Counted from the first letter of the stretch, positions 16,949-26,231 are shown. The stretch: 64,000 nt of DNA from Chryseobacterium formosum (GCF_026460885.1 NZ_JAOVZW010000008.1:310001-374000); one strand, 5' to 3'. Made by a program: numbers and translations. The notes: a model not told the origin generated them from the sequence alone.

Positions 16949-17293
16949 ATGTTTAATCTTATTTCATATCTGTTTTTTCTTGCGATCAGTTCGTATATCA
17001 CGATTGATGTCGGAAGAAGATGTTACAACGCAGGAAAAACGTATTTGGAATATCTGCTTAATGACAAAAATCTCTGCTTGACGATTAACAGAATTCTTTT
17101 GGGATGTTATTATCTGATTAATCTCGGATACATTGCCATCAGTTTGTCGACTTGGAATAAAGTAAATACAATGGAAGAAGTTTTGGCTGTAACGGCAATC
17201 AAAATTGGATATATCACTTTGATTCTTTGTTTTTTACATTTCACGAATATTTTCGCACTGTACTTTTTAAGAAAAAATTTAACCATAAAATAA
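16949..17293 (+). CDS. Small membrane protein of unknown function
   Basis: 114 residues with three or four hydrophobic segments (about 3-20, 45-68, 75-107) and a short positively charged C-terminus (LRKNLTIK). No recognised motif. It starts 71 bases after the GbsR-like gene and ends 7 bases before another small membrane gene; the two share size and style and probably act together or as a hetero-oligomer. Function not assigned. Confidence 0.65.
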   Translation: MFNLISYLFFLAISSYITIDVGRRCYNAGKTYLEYLLNDKNLCLTINRILLGCYYLINLGYIAISLSTWNKVNTMEEVLAVTAIKIGYITLILCFLHFTNIFALYFLRKNLTIK

Positions 17294-17300
17294 TACAATT

Positions 17301-17705
17301 ATGACGGCAACTATTTTAACCACAGCAACCTACAACTTTTCAGCGTACATGATTTATTTACCGATTGTTATCATGTTGACGATTTTTGTTTCTCAGTTTT
17401 TATTTAAAAATTCAAAAACTTTTATGATCGATATTTTTCATCAGAAAGAAGATATTGCCATGGCAACAAATTCACTATTCAAAATTGGATTTTACCTTTT
17501 AAATATAGGTTTTGCTCTTTGTATCATTGAGTTTTTCCAAATCGAAACTGTTGAAAGATTGGTCGTTGCTTTAAGTAAAAAGATTGGTGGATTTTCAATT
17601 TATCTTGGTGTGATGATGCTTCTGAATTTACTTTTATTTCTGAAAGGCCGTAAACACGCCATGAATAAAGATAAAATTCAAAATGAAGAGGTAGTTAATT
17701 CTTAA
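17301..17705 (+). CDS. Small membrane protein of unknown function
   Basis: 134 residues with three hydrophobic spans (about 14-33, 56-78, 92-114) and a charged tail (GRKHAMNKDKIQNEE). It follows the previous membrane gene by 7 bases and sits in the GbsR-led run ahead of the desaturase. No motif was recognised. The link with membrane-lipid remodelling is guilt by association only. Confidence 0.65.
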   Translation: MTATILTTATYNFSAYMIYLPIVIMLTIFVSQFLFKNSKTFMIDIFHQKEDIAMATNSLFKIGFYLLNIGFALCIIEFFQIETVERLVVALSKKIGGFSIYLGVMMLLNLLLFLKGRKHAMNKDKIQNEEVVNS

Positions 17706-17722
17706 ATTTAAAATTGATTGTT

Positions 17723-17794
17723 ATGAAAAATTTAATCATTCATTTATTTCTCATATTTTATTTTGGTGGAAAAACCAAGAGAGTAACTCCTTAA
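17723..17794 (+). other. 23-codon ORF, possible remnant or leader
   Basis: ATG at 17723 and TAA at 17792-17794, encoding a hydrophobic start (KNLIIHLFLIFYFGG) and a short basic end. It looks like the start of a signal-peptide gene that breaks off, or a leader peptide. No independent support that it is translated. Confidence 0.25.
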
Positions 17795-17806
17795 AATTTT
17801 AGTACC

Positions 17807-18184
17807 ATGAAAACTTTTTTAAAAATTGATTATTATTTGCAACTTATAGTGTTGGTTGGATATCTACTTGTAAGTTTTATATATAGCCTAGTTGAGGACA
17901 AATTTTTTTACATGTGGATGCTTTTTTATTTCATTGTTGGAGGCTTTCAGTTATTCAGTTATATCATTAAACTTTTCATAGGATTTTGGTCTGATCTTTT
18001 TATGAAAATTTATGGAATTATGATTTTACCAATCTGGTTTGCCTTCTTACTAAATAGTTTTAATATCAATATTGATCTCATAAGTTTACTTCCTTTTTAT
18101 GGATTATTTATAAGTCCTTTTTTTGCAATTGCCTATATATTTTACTGTCGGGATAAATCTAATGATTATAAAATGAAGCTTTAA
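17807..18184 (+). CDS. Small four-helix membrane protein of unknown function
   Basis: 125 residues, mostly hydrophobic, with about four spans (13-31, 39-62, 67-85, 97-117) separated by short loops, ending in a charged tail (CRDKSNDYKMKL). No conserved motif was recognised. It is co-directional with the other genes of the GbsR-led run, 101 bases after the previous membrane gene and 58 bases before the desaturase. Probably an inner-membrane protein; function unknown. Confidence 0.6.
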   Translation: MKTFLKIDYYLQLIVLVGYLLVSFIYSLVEDKFFYMWMLFYFIVGGFQLFSYIIKLFIGFWSDLFMKIYGIMILPIWFAFLLNSFNINIDLISLLPFYGLFISPFFAIAYIFYCRDKSNDYKMKL

Positions 18185-18242
18185 GTATATCAAATTGAAT
18201 TTCATGTACATAACTTAGAATCTACCATTAAAAACTAAAAAA

Positions 18243-19025
18243 ATGAATCATACTGAATTAATAAAAAAAGTACAATGGAAAGACCTGAAATCTCTTTCAA
18301 TAAAGGAAATGTTGATTGAAAACAATATCAATTTGCCATGGTTTTTTATCTCGTTGTTTTTGGCTTACAAAGGATATTATTGGGCTGCACTTCCTTTTTC
18401 AGGATTTTATTTTCTGACGGCTCTAAGACAGGTTCACAACGGTTTTCACAATTCTTTGGGAACAGGAAAATTTCTCACCTGGCTTTCGATGTATTTAAAT
18501 AGTATTTCAATGGTAACGTCAATTCATGCTGTAAAATTTAATCATATAAGACATCATAAATACTGTCTTTCTGAGGAAGATTATGAAGGGAAATCTGCGT
18601 CGATGAAGTGGTACGAAGCGATTTTATATGGACCAAAACATATGTTTCTCATTCATTGGATGACTTTTAAATTGGCTAATAAAAATTATAAAAAGAATAT
18701 GGTTTTTGAATTGATTTCAATTTCTGTTTTCGTATTTGTAACGTTTTATTTTAAAATTGATTTTCTCATCTATCATATTTTAATTATGTTCTTCGGAGAA
18801 ATCTTAATGGCATTTTTCGCAGTCTGGACCGTTCATCATGATACCCATGAAAATCCAAATATCGCAAGAACACAGCGCGGATTCTGGAAAAATAAATTAA
18901 CTTTCAGTATGTTTTATCACATGGAACATCATCTTTTTCCTGCCATTCCGACCATAAAATTACCCGAACTTGCAGAAAGAATAGATAAAGTTCTCCCGGA
19001 ATTAAATAAAAAACAAACATTTTAA
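18243..19025 (+). CDS. Membrane fatty acid desaturase
   Basis: 260 residues with the three histidine clusters of di-iron membrane desaturases: HNGFH (H65, H69), HIRHH (H101, H104, H105) and MEHH (H226, H229, H230), plus HHDTHE at about 199. Hydrophobic spans lie at about 31-60 and 155-190. These enzymes use O2 and electrons to introduce a double bond in an acyl chain at the cytoplasmic membrane. The protein is shorter than the typical 300-380 residues. One base separates it from the SRPBCC gene, so they are surely co-transcribed. Substrate position not predictable. Confidence 0.88.
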   Translation: MNHTELIKKVQWKDLKSLSIKEMLIENNINLPWFFISLFLAYKGYYWAALPFSGFYFLTALRQVHNGFHNSLGTGKFLTWLSMYLNSISMVTSIHAVKFNHIRHHKYCLSEEDYEGKSASMKWYEAILYGPKHMFLIHWMTFKLANKNYKKNMVFELISISVFVFVTFYFKIDFLIYHILIMFFGEILMAFFAVWTVHHDTHENPNIARTQRGFWKNKLTFSMFYHMEHHLFPAIPTIKLPELAERIDKVLPELNKKQTF

Positions 19026-19026
19026 A

Positions 19027-19485
19027 ATGTCAAAGATCTATTTAGAAACCATCATCAAAGCCCACATTCAAACCGTTTTCGATTTGTCAAGAGATATTGA
19101 TCTGCACCAAAAATCAGTTTCAAAGACCCGTGAGAAGGCAATCGCCGGACGGACATCAGGATTAATTGAAAAAGATGAAACAGTAACTTGGCGCGGCAAA
19201 CATTTAGGATTTTTTCAAACCCATCAATCCAAAATTACACAGATGGAAAAACCTTTTCATTTTACAGATGAGATGTTGAAAGGTAGATTTAAATCATTTA
19301 AACATCAGCATATTTTTAAACAAGAAGGTAAAAACACAATAATGATTGATATTTTAGAATTTGAATCACCTTTCGGAATTATCGGAAAGCTTTTCAACAG
19401 ATTTTTTCTTAAAAATTATATGAAAAACTTTCTCTTGGAACGCAATAAAGTTATCAAAACCACCGCTGAAATAGTTTCACAGTAA
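19027..19485 (+). CDS. SRPBCC (START-like) family protein
   Basis: 152 residues. The start (IYLETIIKAHIQTVFDLSRDIDLH) and the alternating pattern through ETVTWRGKHLGF, MLKGRFKSFKHQHIF and FESPFGIIGKLFNRFFL match the SRPBCC helix-grip fold found in many proteins annotated next to TIGR01777 epimerases. It likely binds a hydrophobic ligand. It overlaps nothing but begins one base after the desaturase stop. Family confident, ligand unknown. Confidence 0.8.
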   Translation: MSKIYLETIIKAHIQTVFDLSRDIDLHQKSVSKTREKAIAGRTSGLIEKDETVTWRGKHLGFFQTHQSKITQMEKPFHFTDEMLKGRFKSFKHQHIFKQEGKNTIMIDILEFESPFGIIGKLFNRFFLKNYMKNFLLERNKVIKTTAEIVSQ

Positions 19486-19518
19486 AACCCATAAGCTAAC
19501 ATTTAACATCCAAATAAA

Positions 19519-20237
19519 ATGAAATTCCTGCAAGCCGAATGGCGTAAGCTCGCTATTATCAACTACGAAATCAATCCCGAAATTCTAAAGAAGTATCTTC
19601 CTGCTGGAACTGAACTCGATTTTTATAAAGACAAATGCTATGTGAGTCTGGTAGGTTTTATGTTTTTAAATACCAAACTTCTCGGATTGCCCATTCCTTT
19701 CCACAGAACTTTGAAGAAGTAAATCTCAGGTTTTACGTCAAGAAAAAAGAGGGAAATGAATGGAAAAGAGGCGTGGTTTTCATCAAAGAAATTGTACCGA
19801 AATATGCACTGAGTATCGTTGCCAACTCCGTTTATCAGGAAAATTATAAAACCCGGAAAATGAAAAACGAAATGCATTACAGTGAAGATGACCTGATTGT
19901 AAAATATTCTTGGAAAGAAGACCATTGGAATTCCATACAAATCACCGCCGAAAGTCAATCTCAGAAAATGGAAAACAAATCTGAATTTGAGTTCATCACA
20001 GAACATTACTGGGGCTTCACAAAACGCAGAGACAAAACTTCAGAATACGAAGTCTGTCATCCAAAGTGGGATTGGTATCCGGTAAAAAGTCATCAACTCG
20101 AAATAGATTTCAAACAAGTCTACGGAAAAGATTTCGAATGCCTAAATCATCAAAAACCACTCTCTGTAATGCTCGCCGAAGGTTCTGAAATTGAAGTAAG
20201 AATGAAGAAGTATCTCAAGAGCCAAGTAAAAAGTTAA
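19519..20237 (+). pseudogene. DUF2071 (YqjF-like) gene with single-base frameshift
   Basis: The first frame (from ATG 19519) encodes MKFLQAEWRKLAIINYEI through LVGFMFLNTKLLGLPIPFHR and then stops at 19722. The continuation FEEVNLRFYVKKKEGNEWKR lies in the -1 frame and runs to 20237. In DUF2071 proteins PFHR is followed directly by xFEEVNLRFYV, so restoring one base within CACAGAACTTTG (about 19703-19714) would give a normal protein of about 239 residues. Either the gene is newly inactivated or the base is a sequencing error. It sits between the SRPBCC and epimerase genes. Confidence 0.85.
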
Positions 20238-20261
20238 AAAATAAGGTGAAATTTTGTTCGT

Positions 20262-20296
20262 AATGTCATGCTGAGCCTGTCGAAGCATCTCAAACT
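20262..20296. repeat. REP-like fragment (GTCATGCTGAGC...GAAGCATCTC)
   Basis: The sequence GTCATGCTGAGC, a short spacer and GTCGAAGCATCTC matches a very common Bacteroidota intergenic repeat type (recognised from general experience). Only one arm is present here. Confidence 0.5.
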
Positions 20297-20325
20297 AAAA
20301 AACATCAATAAACAACCAAACCAAA

Positions 20326-21222
20326 ATGAAAATAATCATTGCTGCTGGAACCGGATTTCTCGGACAAAACCTTGAAAAATACTTTAATTACAAAGGAAAT
20401 GAAGTCTATATTTTAACCCGAAATCCAAAACAAAAAAACGAAATTCACTGGGATGCAAAAACATTAGGCAACTGGAAAAATTCGCTTGAAAATGCTGATG
20501 TCCTCATCAATCTTGCAGGAAAATCTGTTGATTGCCGTTATACAGAAGAAAATAAAAAAGAAATCCTAACATCAAGAATCAACAGTACAAAAGTTCTTCA
20601 GGAAGCCGTTGATCAATGTATCACCCAACCAAAAGTATGGCTTAATTCCAGCTCGGCAACTATTTATACCCATTCTGAAACACATTTAAACACAGAAAGT
20701 GACGGTGTAATTGGAGACGATTTCTCCATGAATATCTGTAAAAGCTGGGAGCAGGAATTTTTTAAAACAGAAACTGCTAACGTCAGAAAAGTAGCATTAC
20801 GAACTTCAATCGTTTTAGGAAATAACGGTGGTGCTTTCACCAAATTAAAGATAATTACAAAATTAGGTTTAGGTGGAAAACAGGGTAGAGGCAATCAAAA
20901 TATAAGCTGGATTCACATTGAAGATTTCTGCAGGGCTATTGAATATATTATTGAAAACGAAAATCTTTCAGGAAAAATCAATGTCACCGCACCAAAACCT
21001 TTATCCAACGAAGAATTTATGCGGAAACTGAGAAAAGAAATGAAAATTCCTTTTGGCCTCAACGCAGCAGTGTGGCAATTGGAAATCGCTTCAATTTTCT
21101 TAGGAACCGAAACCGAATTACTCTTAAAAAGCAGAAATGTTTACCCCGAAAAACTCATTCAAAACAAATTCCAATTCAATTATTCAACGGTAGACACCGC
21201 TTTTCAAAACTTGATTAAATAA
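20326..21222 (+). CDS. TIGR01777 family NAD(P)-dependent epimerase/oxidoreductase (YfcH-like)
   Basis: 298 residues, the normal length. The N-terminal dinucleotide loop is AAGTGFLGQNL (one change from the usual GGTGFIG), followed by DVLINLAGKSVDCRYTEENK, the TSRINSTK segment, SSSATIYTH, and the ISWIHIEDF and NVTAPKPLSNEEF signatures. This extended-SDR branch is widely conserved; its reaction is not settled. It closes the GbsR-led run, 88 bases after the broken DUF2071 gene and just before the 42-bp array. Confidence 0.9.
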   Translation: MKIIIAAGTGFLGQNLEKYFNYKGNEVYILTRNPKQKNEIHWDAKTLGNWKNSLENADVLINLAGKSVDCRYTEENKKEILTSRINSTKVLQEAVDQCITQPKVWLNSSSATIYTHSETHLNTESDGVIGDDFSMNICKSWEQEFFKTETANVRKVALRTSIVLGNNGGAFTKLKIITKLGLGGKQGRGNQNISWIHIEDFCRAIEYIIENENLSGKINVTAPKPLSNEEFMRKLRKEMKIPFGLNAAVWQLEIASIFLGTETELLLKSRNVYPEKLIQNKFQFNYSTVDTAFQNLIK

Positions 21223-21226
21223 ATTA

Positions 21227-21478
21227 TACATTGAATTAAATCAGGTGTATTTTAGCTTACAGTCGTTTTACATTATGTACAAACAGATATGTTTATAGTC
21301 AAATAAAACTTACATTAAGTCCAAACAGGGGTGTTTGTATTCAAAATCAATCTACATTGAATTGAAACAAGAGTGTTTGTATTCAAAATCATTTTACATT
21401 TAGATAAAACAACAGTGTTTTAATTAAAAGTCATTTTACATAAAGTATAAACATTGGTGTTTGGACTCTCACACAAAA
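21227..21478. repeat. Six-unit degenerate tandem array with exact 42-bp period
   Basis: TACATT (TACATA in the last unit) begins units at 21227, 21269, 21311, 21353, 21395 and 21437, every interval exactly 42. Each unit except the first carries a variant of AAACA-N3-5-TGTTT, a small dyad, at a fixed offset, followed by an A/T tract. Units differ by many substitutions but have no indels. It starts five bases after the epimerase stop and ends about 230 bases before the fucosidase start. No spacer/repeat structure like CRISPR. Confidence 0.85.
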
Positions 21479-21630
21479 CTTTTTTAATCAAAATAAGGTT
21501 GATTGTATTTAAAAATATTTCTGTTTGAATTACACCACACATGTTTGTCTTCGCACAGAAAATCTTTGATTTTCAATATTATGTGCTCTGAATATTCTCA
21601 ATCATTTAAACCTAAAACTAATGTGACTCA

Positions 21631-21664
21631 TGTGTCAAAAAAACTTTTGTGCCTTTTGTGGTAG
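21631..21664 (+). repeat. Short dispersed repeat, copy 1 (GTGTCAAAAA / TTTTGTGGT)
   Basis: TGTGTCAAAAAAACTTTTGT followed by GCCTTTTGTGGT closely matches 52725-52758 in the same orientation. Confidence 0.5.
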
Positions 21665-21706
21665 AAAATTTCCGGTTAAATATTATTTTAGCAAAAACTA
21701 AACTTA

Positions 21707-23149
21707 ATGTTCACCAAGCCAAAAACGAAAACTCTTTTTCTTTCATCCTTACTTCTTTCCAGCACATTTTTCTCACAGGCACACAATGTTTCAGACGGTT
21801 ACCAAAAACCAACAGATCCACTTGTCGTACAGAATCTTGAAAACTGGCAGGATTTAAAATTCGGACTTTTTATGCACTGGGGAACGTATAGCCAATGGGG
21901 AATTGTCGAAAGTTGGAGCCTTTGTCCGGAAGATGAAGACTGGACGAAAAGAAAGCCCGAACACGGAAAATCTTACGATGAATACGTGAAAAACTATGAA
22001 AATCTTCAGACGACTTTCAATCCGACTCAGTTCAATCCACAAAAATGGGCGGATGCAACGAAAAAAGCTGGGATGAAATATGTGGTTTTAACTACAAAAC
22101 ATCACGACGGTTTTGCGATGTTTGATACCAAAGAATCTGATTATAAAATAACCTCACCCAAAACTCCATTTTCAAAAAATCCCAAAGCAGATGTGACGAA
22201 GGAGATTTTCAATACATTCCGAAAAGAAGGCTTTAAAATTGGAGCCTATTTCTCAAAACCCGATTGGCATTCTGATGATTATTGGTGGTCTTATTTTCCG
22301 CCAAAAGACCGAAATGTAAATTACGACCCGAAAAAATATCCTGAAAGATGGAACAGTTTTAAAAATTTCACATTCAATCAACTCAACGAAATCACTTCCA
22401 ACTATGGTAAAATCGACATTCTTTGGCTTGATGGAGGCTGGGTTCGTCCGTTCCACACCATCGACCAAAGTGTAGAATGGCAAAGAACCATCAAGGTCGA
22501 ACAGGACATCGACATGGATAAAATAGGAACAATGGCTCGCAAAAATCAACCAGGTATAATAGTTGTTGACCGTACCGTTCCCGGAAAGTGGGAAAATTAT
22601 GTGACGCCCGAGCAAGCCGTTCCTGAGCATGCGCTTTCGATCCCGTGGGAGAGCTGTATTACGATGGGTGACTCGTTTTCGTATGTTCCGAATGACAATT
22701 ATAAATCATCTCAAAAAATCATTGAAACTTTAGTTAAAATTATTTCAAGAGGCGGAAATTACCTGATGAATATCGCTCCCGGACCAAACGGAGATTACGA
22801 TCCGATTGTTTATGAGAGATTAAATGAAATTTCTGGTTGGATGGATGACAATCAATCGGCTGTTTTTGCAACAAGAGCAGTCGCACCTTATCACGACGGG
22901 AATTTTTATTATACCGAAAGTAAAGATGGTAAAACGGTGAATGTTTTTCATTTGGATGAAAAAACGAATTATCAGGCTCCATCAACTTTAAGCTTTTCAA
23001 TTCCTGAAAATTTCAAACCAAAATCATTAAAAGTTTTAGGTTTAAAAAATAAAATTCAATGGAAAAAATCAGGTAATTCAATTGAAATGACTTTACCAAA
23101 AGAGAGAGCTCAATTGAAATATTCAACGGTAATTCAAATAATGCAATAA
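21707..23149 (+). CDS. Alpha-L-fucosidase, GH29
   Basis: 480 residues with a signal peptide (to about FFSQA). GH29 marks are LKFGLFMHWGTYSQWG, VVLTTKHHDGFAMFDT, and ILWLDGGW with the predicted nucleophile D242. The C-terminal 90 residues look like the usual beta-sandwich. It hydrolyses terminal alpha-L-fucose from glycans and is expected in the periplasm or outside. Its stop codon overlaps the start of the GH3 gene by one base (TAATG), so the two are translationally coupled and probably attack one glycan in sequence. The exact linkage cannot be read from sequence. Confidence 0.92.
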   Translation: MFTKPKTKTLFLSSLLLSSTFFSQAHNVSDGYQKPTDPLVVQNLENWQDLKFGLFMHWGTYSQWGIVESWSLCPEDEDWTKRKPEHGKSYDEYVKNYENLQTTFNPTQFNPQKWADATKKAGMKYVVLTTKHHDGFAMFDTKESDYKITSPKTPFSKNPKADVTKEIFNTFRKEGFKIGAYFSKPDWHSDDYWWSYFPPKDRNVNYDPKKYPERWNSFKNFTFNQLNEITSNYGKIDILWLDGGWVRPFHTIDQSVEWQRTIKVEQDIDMDKIGTMARKNQPGIIVVDRTVPGKWENYVTPEQAVPEHALSIPWESCITMGDSFSYVPNDNYKSSQKIIETLVKIISRGGNYLMNIAPGPNGDYDPIVYERLNEISGWMDDNQSAVFATRAVAPYHDGNFYYTESKDGKTVNVFHLDEKTNYQAPSTLSFSIPENFKPKSLKVLGLKNKIQWKKSGNSIEMTLPKERAQLKYSTVIQIMQ

Positions 23150-25806
23150 TGAAATTTAGATTAAAATTAATTGGAATTTCATTGCTGAGTTCGGTATTTA
23201 TATCCGCTCAAAAACCTTTGTACAAAGATCCGAAACAATCTGTTGAAGTAAGAATTCAGGATTTGCTGAAACGCATGACGCCCGAAGAGAAATTCTGGCA
23301 GTGTTTCATGATTCCCGGTGATTTAGATAATGTTCCGAAAGGTCAATATGCTCACGGAATTTTCGGATTGCAGGTAAGTGCGGGAAATCAAGACGGTGGA
23401 GTTGCCGGACAATTGCTGAAATATAATGCCAATGAAGATGCGGAAAGACTGGCGAAAAAAATCAATGCTATTCAAAAATATTTTGTGGAAGAATCCCGGT
23501 TGGGAATTCCAATTATCCCTTTTGATGAAGCTTTGCACGGATTAATGCGAGAAGGGGCAACCGCTTTTCCACAAGCGATTGGTTTGTCGGCGACGTTCAA
23601 TCCTTATCTGATGAAAGAGGTTTCGACCGCGATTGCAAAAGAATCAAAACTGAGAGGAATCCGGCAGATTCTGACTCCGGTTGTGAATCTGGCGAGTGAT
23701 GTTCGATGGGGGAGAACAGAAGAAACGTACGGCGAAGATCCGTTTTTGACTTCAGAGATGGGGGTGAATTTTGTCAGTTCATTTGAAAGTCAGGGAATTA
23801 TTACTACTCCCAAGCATTTTTTAGCGAATGTTGGTGAGGGTGGAAGGGATTCTTATCCGATTCACTGGAGCAAAAGATATTTGGAGGAAACGCATTTAGT
23901 TCCTTTCCAAAAAGCCTTTCAACAGGGAAAAAGCCGTTCGGTAATGACTTCTTATAATTTGTTGGACGGTAGACCTTCAACGGCAAATCATTGGCTACTA
24001 ACCGAAAAATTAAAAAAAGAGTGGAATTTTAAAGGCTTTGTCATTAGTGATGCGAGTGCGGTTGGTGGTGCGAATGTTCTACATTTTACGGCAAAAGATT
24101 ACGATGATGCTTCTGCGCAGGCGATCAATGCGGGTCTTGATGTGATTTTCCAGACAGAATACAATCATTACAAATTATTTATGCCACCGTTTTTGGATGG
24201 AAGAATTTCGAAAGAGAGAATTGATGATGCGGTTTCGAGAGTTTTGAGAGCGAAATTTGAATTGGGCTTGTTTGAAAATCCTTACGTATCAAATAAAAAT
24301 ATTGAAGAATTAAAGAAAATAAATCATAAACCGTTAGCCGAAAAAGTAGCTATTGAATCTTTTGTTTTGCTTCAAAATAATCATCAAACGCTTCCGATTT
24401 CGGATAACGTAAAAAAGATTTTGGTAGTTGGAACCGATGCTGTTGATGCGAGATTAGGCGGTTATTCCGGACCGGGAAACAAGAAAGTAAGTATTTTGGA
24501 TGGAATTAAAAATTTCGTTAAAAATAAAAATGTTGAAGTAAATTATTCAAAAGGAATCGACTGGAGTTTAAAGAATTTCACGACCGTTTCATCCGAATTT
24601 TTATCTTTTGAAAATCAAAAAGGTTTGAAAGGAAATTATTTTTCCAATTCAGATTTAAAAGGAAATCCCGCTTTTGAAAAACAGGACGAACAATTGAATT
24701 TCAAATGGACTTTATATTCTCCAAATCCTGAAAAACTGCAACCAGACAATTACAGCGTTCGATGGACAGGAAAATTAGAAGCTCCAAATTCGGGAAAATA
24801 TCAGTTAGGTTTAAGAGGAAACGACGGTTTCAGATTATATTTAAATGGAAAATTAATGATCGACAATTGGGAAAAGTTGAGTTATTCCACAAAAACTGTT
24901 GATGTAGATTTTATTAAAGGTCAAAAATCTGATATTGTCATTGAATTTCATGAAAATAGAGGAGAAGCAAATATTGAATTGATCTGGAATTATGGCTTAA
25001 ATGATTATCAGAAAGATTTTAATGATGCTTTAAAATTAGCTCAAAATGCAGATTACATCATCGTTACAGCCGGAATTCATGAAGGTGAATTTCAAGATCG
25101 TTCTTCGTTGAGCCTTCCCGGAAATCAGGAAGCATTTATTCATGAAGTTTCAAAATTAAATAAGCCGACAACCGTAGTTTTGGTTGGTGGTTCAGCGATA
25201 AAAACTACTGATTGGAAAGATAAAGTCGGTGCGATTTTAGATGTGTGGTATCCCGGAGAAGAGGGTGGAAATGCCGTTGCAAAGGTGCTTTTCGGAGCCG
25301 AAAATCCTTCGGGAAAATTGCCGATTACGTTTCCGATTGAGGAAGGGCAGTTGCCTTTGACGTACAATCATCACCCGACAGGACGCGGAAATGATTATTA
25401 TGATTTGAGCGGCGAACCGTTGTATCCGTTTGGTTTTGGATTGAGTTACACAACGTTTGAAATTTCGGATTTACAATTAAATAAAACAAAATATTCTGAA
25501 AGCGAAACGATTGTTGCTAAAGTTAATGTTAAAAACACAGGTTCAAAAGCGGGAAGCGAAGTCGTTCAATTATATGTAAAAGATTTGCTGGCTTCGGTTT
25601 CGAGACCGATTATTGAATTGAAGGGTTTTCAAAAAGTAGAGCTAAAACCGGGAGAATCAAAGCAAATTTCGATTGAAGTTCCTGTGAAAGAATTACAGTT
25701 TTTAGACGAAAAAATGAATTGGATTGTCGAAAAAGGAACGTACAGAATCATGGCTGGAAATTCTTCTAAAAATCTGATATTAAAGCAAAATATTGAAGTC
25801 CAGTAA
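23149..25806 (+). CDS. GH3 family beta-glycosidase with inserted PA14 domain
   Basis: 885 residues. A signal peptide is followed by the GH3 N-terminal barrel (PKHFLANVGEGGRDSYP, and GFVISDASAVGG with nucleophile D301). The C-terminal alpha/beta sandwich is split by a PA14 domain at about 493-620 (GKYQLGLRGNDGFRLYLNGK), resumes at DYIIVTAGIHEGE, and ends with an Fn3-like domain (about 785-875, VKNTGSKAGSEVVQLYV). GH3 enzymes with PA14 act on beta-glucosides or beta-xylosides; the specificity here is open. It is coupled to the fucosidase. No SusC/SusD pair or sulfatase is nearby, so this is a minimal two-enzyme locus. Confidence 0.92.
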   Translation: MKFRLKLIGISLLSSVFISAQKPLYKDPKQSVEVRIQDLLKRMTPEEKFWQCFMIPGDLDNVPKGQYAHGIFGLQVSAGNQDGGVAGQLLKYNANEDAERLAKKINAIQKYFVEESRLGIPIIPFDEALHGLMREGATAFPQAIGLSATFNPYLMKEVSTAIAKESKLRGIRQILTPVVNLASDVRWGRTEETYGEDPFLTSEMGVNFVSSFESQGIITTPKHFLANVGEGGRDSYPIHWSKRYLEETHLVPFQKAFQQGKSRSVMTSYNLLDGRPSTANHWLLTEKLKKEWNFKGFVISDASAVGGANVLHFTAKDYDDASAQAINAGLDVIFQTEYNHYKLFMPPFLDGRISKERIDDAVSRVLRAKFELGLFENPYVSNKNIEELKKINHKPLAEKVAIESFVLLQNNHQTLPISDNVKKILVVGTDAVDARLGGYSGPGNKKVSILDGIKNFVKNKNVEVNYSKGIDWSLKNFTTVSSEFLSFENQKGLKGNYFSNSDLKGNPAFEKQDEQLNFKWTLYSPNPEKLQPDNYSVRWTGKLEAPNSGKYQLGLRGNDGFRLYLNGKLMIDNWEKLSYSTKTVDVDFIKGQKSDIVIEFHENRGEANIELIWNYGLNDYQKDFNDALKLAQNADYIIVTAGIHEGEFQDRSSLSLPGNQEAFIHEVSKLNKPTTVVLVGGSAIKTTDWKDKVGAILDVWYPGEEGGNAVAKVLFGAENPSGKLPITFPIEEGQLPLTYNHHPTGRGNDYYDLSGEPLYPFGFGLSYTTFEISDLQLNKTKYSESETIVAKVNVKNTGSKAGSEVVQLYVKDLLASVSRPIIELKGFQKVELKPGESKQISIEVPVKELQFLDEKMNWIVEKGTYRIMAGNSSKNLILKQNIEVQ

Positions 25807-25915
25807 AATATTGTGCAGAAAATGTTGGTATGATATATGTAATATTTATTTTAAATCTGAATGAATTTAATTGATAATCATTAATTTATTAAAGTCATTC
25901 AAAAAAATAAATGTT

Positions 25916-26176
25916 ATGAAAAAGTTATTGATATCAACAGTTTTATTATTAGGATTATCGTTCACTTACGGACAGAAACGTCCGCCTGCACCGCCACATC
26001 CTTCAAAAACTGAACTCACAAAGAGCAAATCCCGAGAATTGCAGAAAAGATATAATTCAGAGAAGAAAATGATTATGAATCATCCGGTTGCGACTAAAAA
26101 GATGAAACAACAGCAATTGAAAGCTTTGAATATGAGATATCAGAATGAAAGAAAATTACTGAATAGTACAAGGTAA
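25916..26176 (+). CDS. Small secreted protein, proline/lysine-rich
   Basis: 86 residues from the ATG at 25916, which directly starts a signal peptide (KKLLISTVLLLGLSFTYG). An upstream in-frame start at 25871 would add 15 residues that spoil it. The mature part begins RPPAPPHP and continues as a basic helical region (KSRELQKRYNSEKKM, MKQQQLKALNMRYQNERK), probably coiled-coil. No family recognised. It lies alone between the GH3 gene and a terminator. Confidence 0.6.
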   Translation: MKKLLISTVLLLGLSFTYGQKRPPAPPHPSKTELTKSKSRELQKRYNSEKKMIMNHPVATKKMKQQQLKALNMRYQNERKLLNSTR

Positions 26177-26231
26177 ATTACTAAATCTATGATTTTTACT
26201 ACTGAGAAAATCTTATTTTTAAATAAATCGA

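Larger units (their letters stand above)
21223..21706. other. Intergenic region upstream of the glycosidase pair
   Basis: 484 bases containing the 42-bp array (21227-21478) and a GTGTCAAAAA...TTTTGTGGT repeat (21631-21664). The remainder is AT-rich leader for the fucosidase. No promoter match is clear. Confidence 0.6.

Noticed and set aside
21227..21478. CRISPR array
   Set aside because: The period is exact but whole units are degenerate; there are no identical repeats separated by unique spacers and no cas genes in the window.
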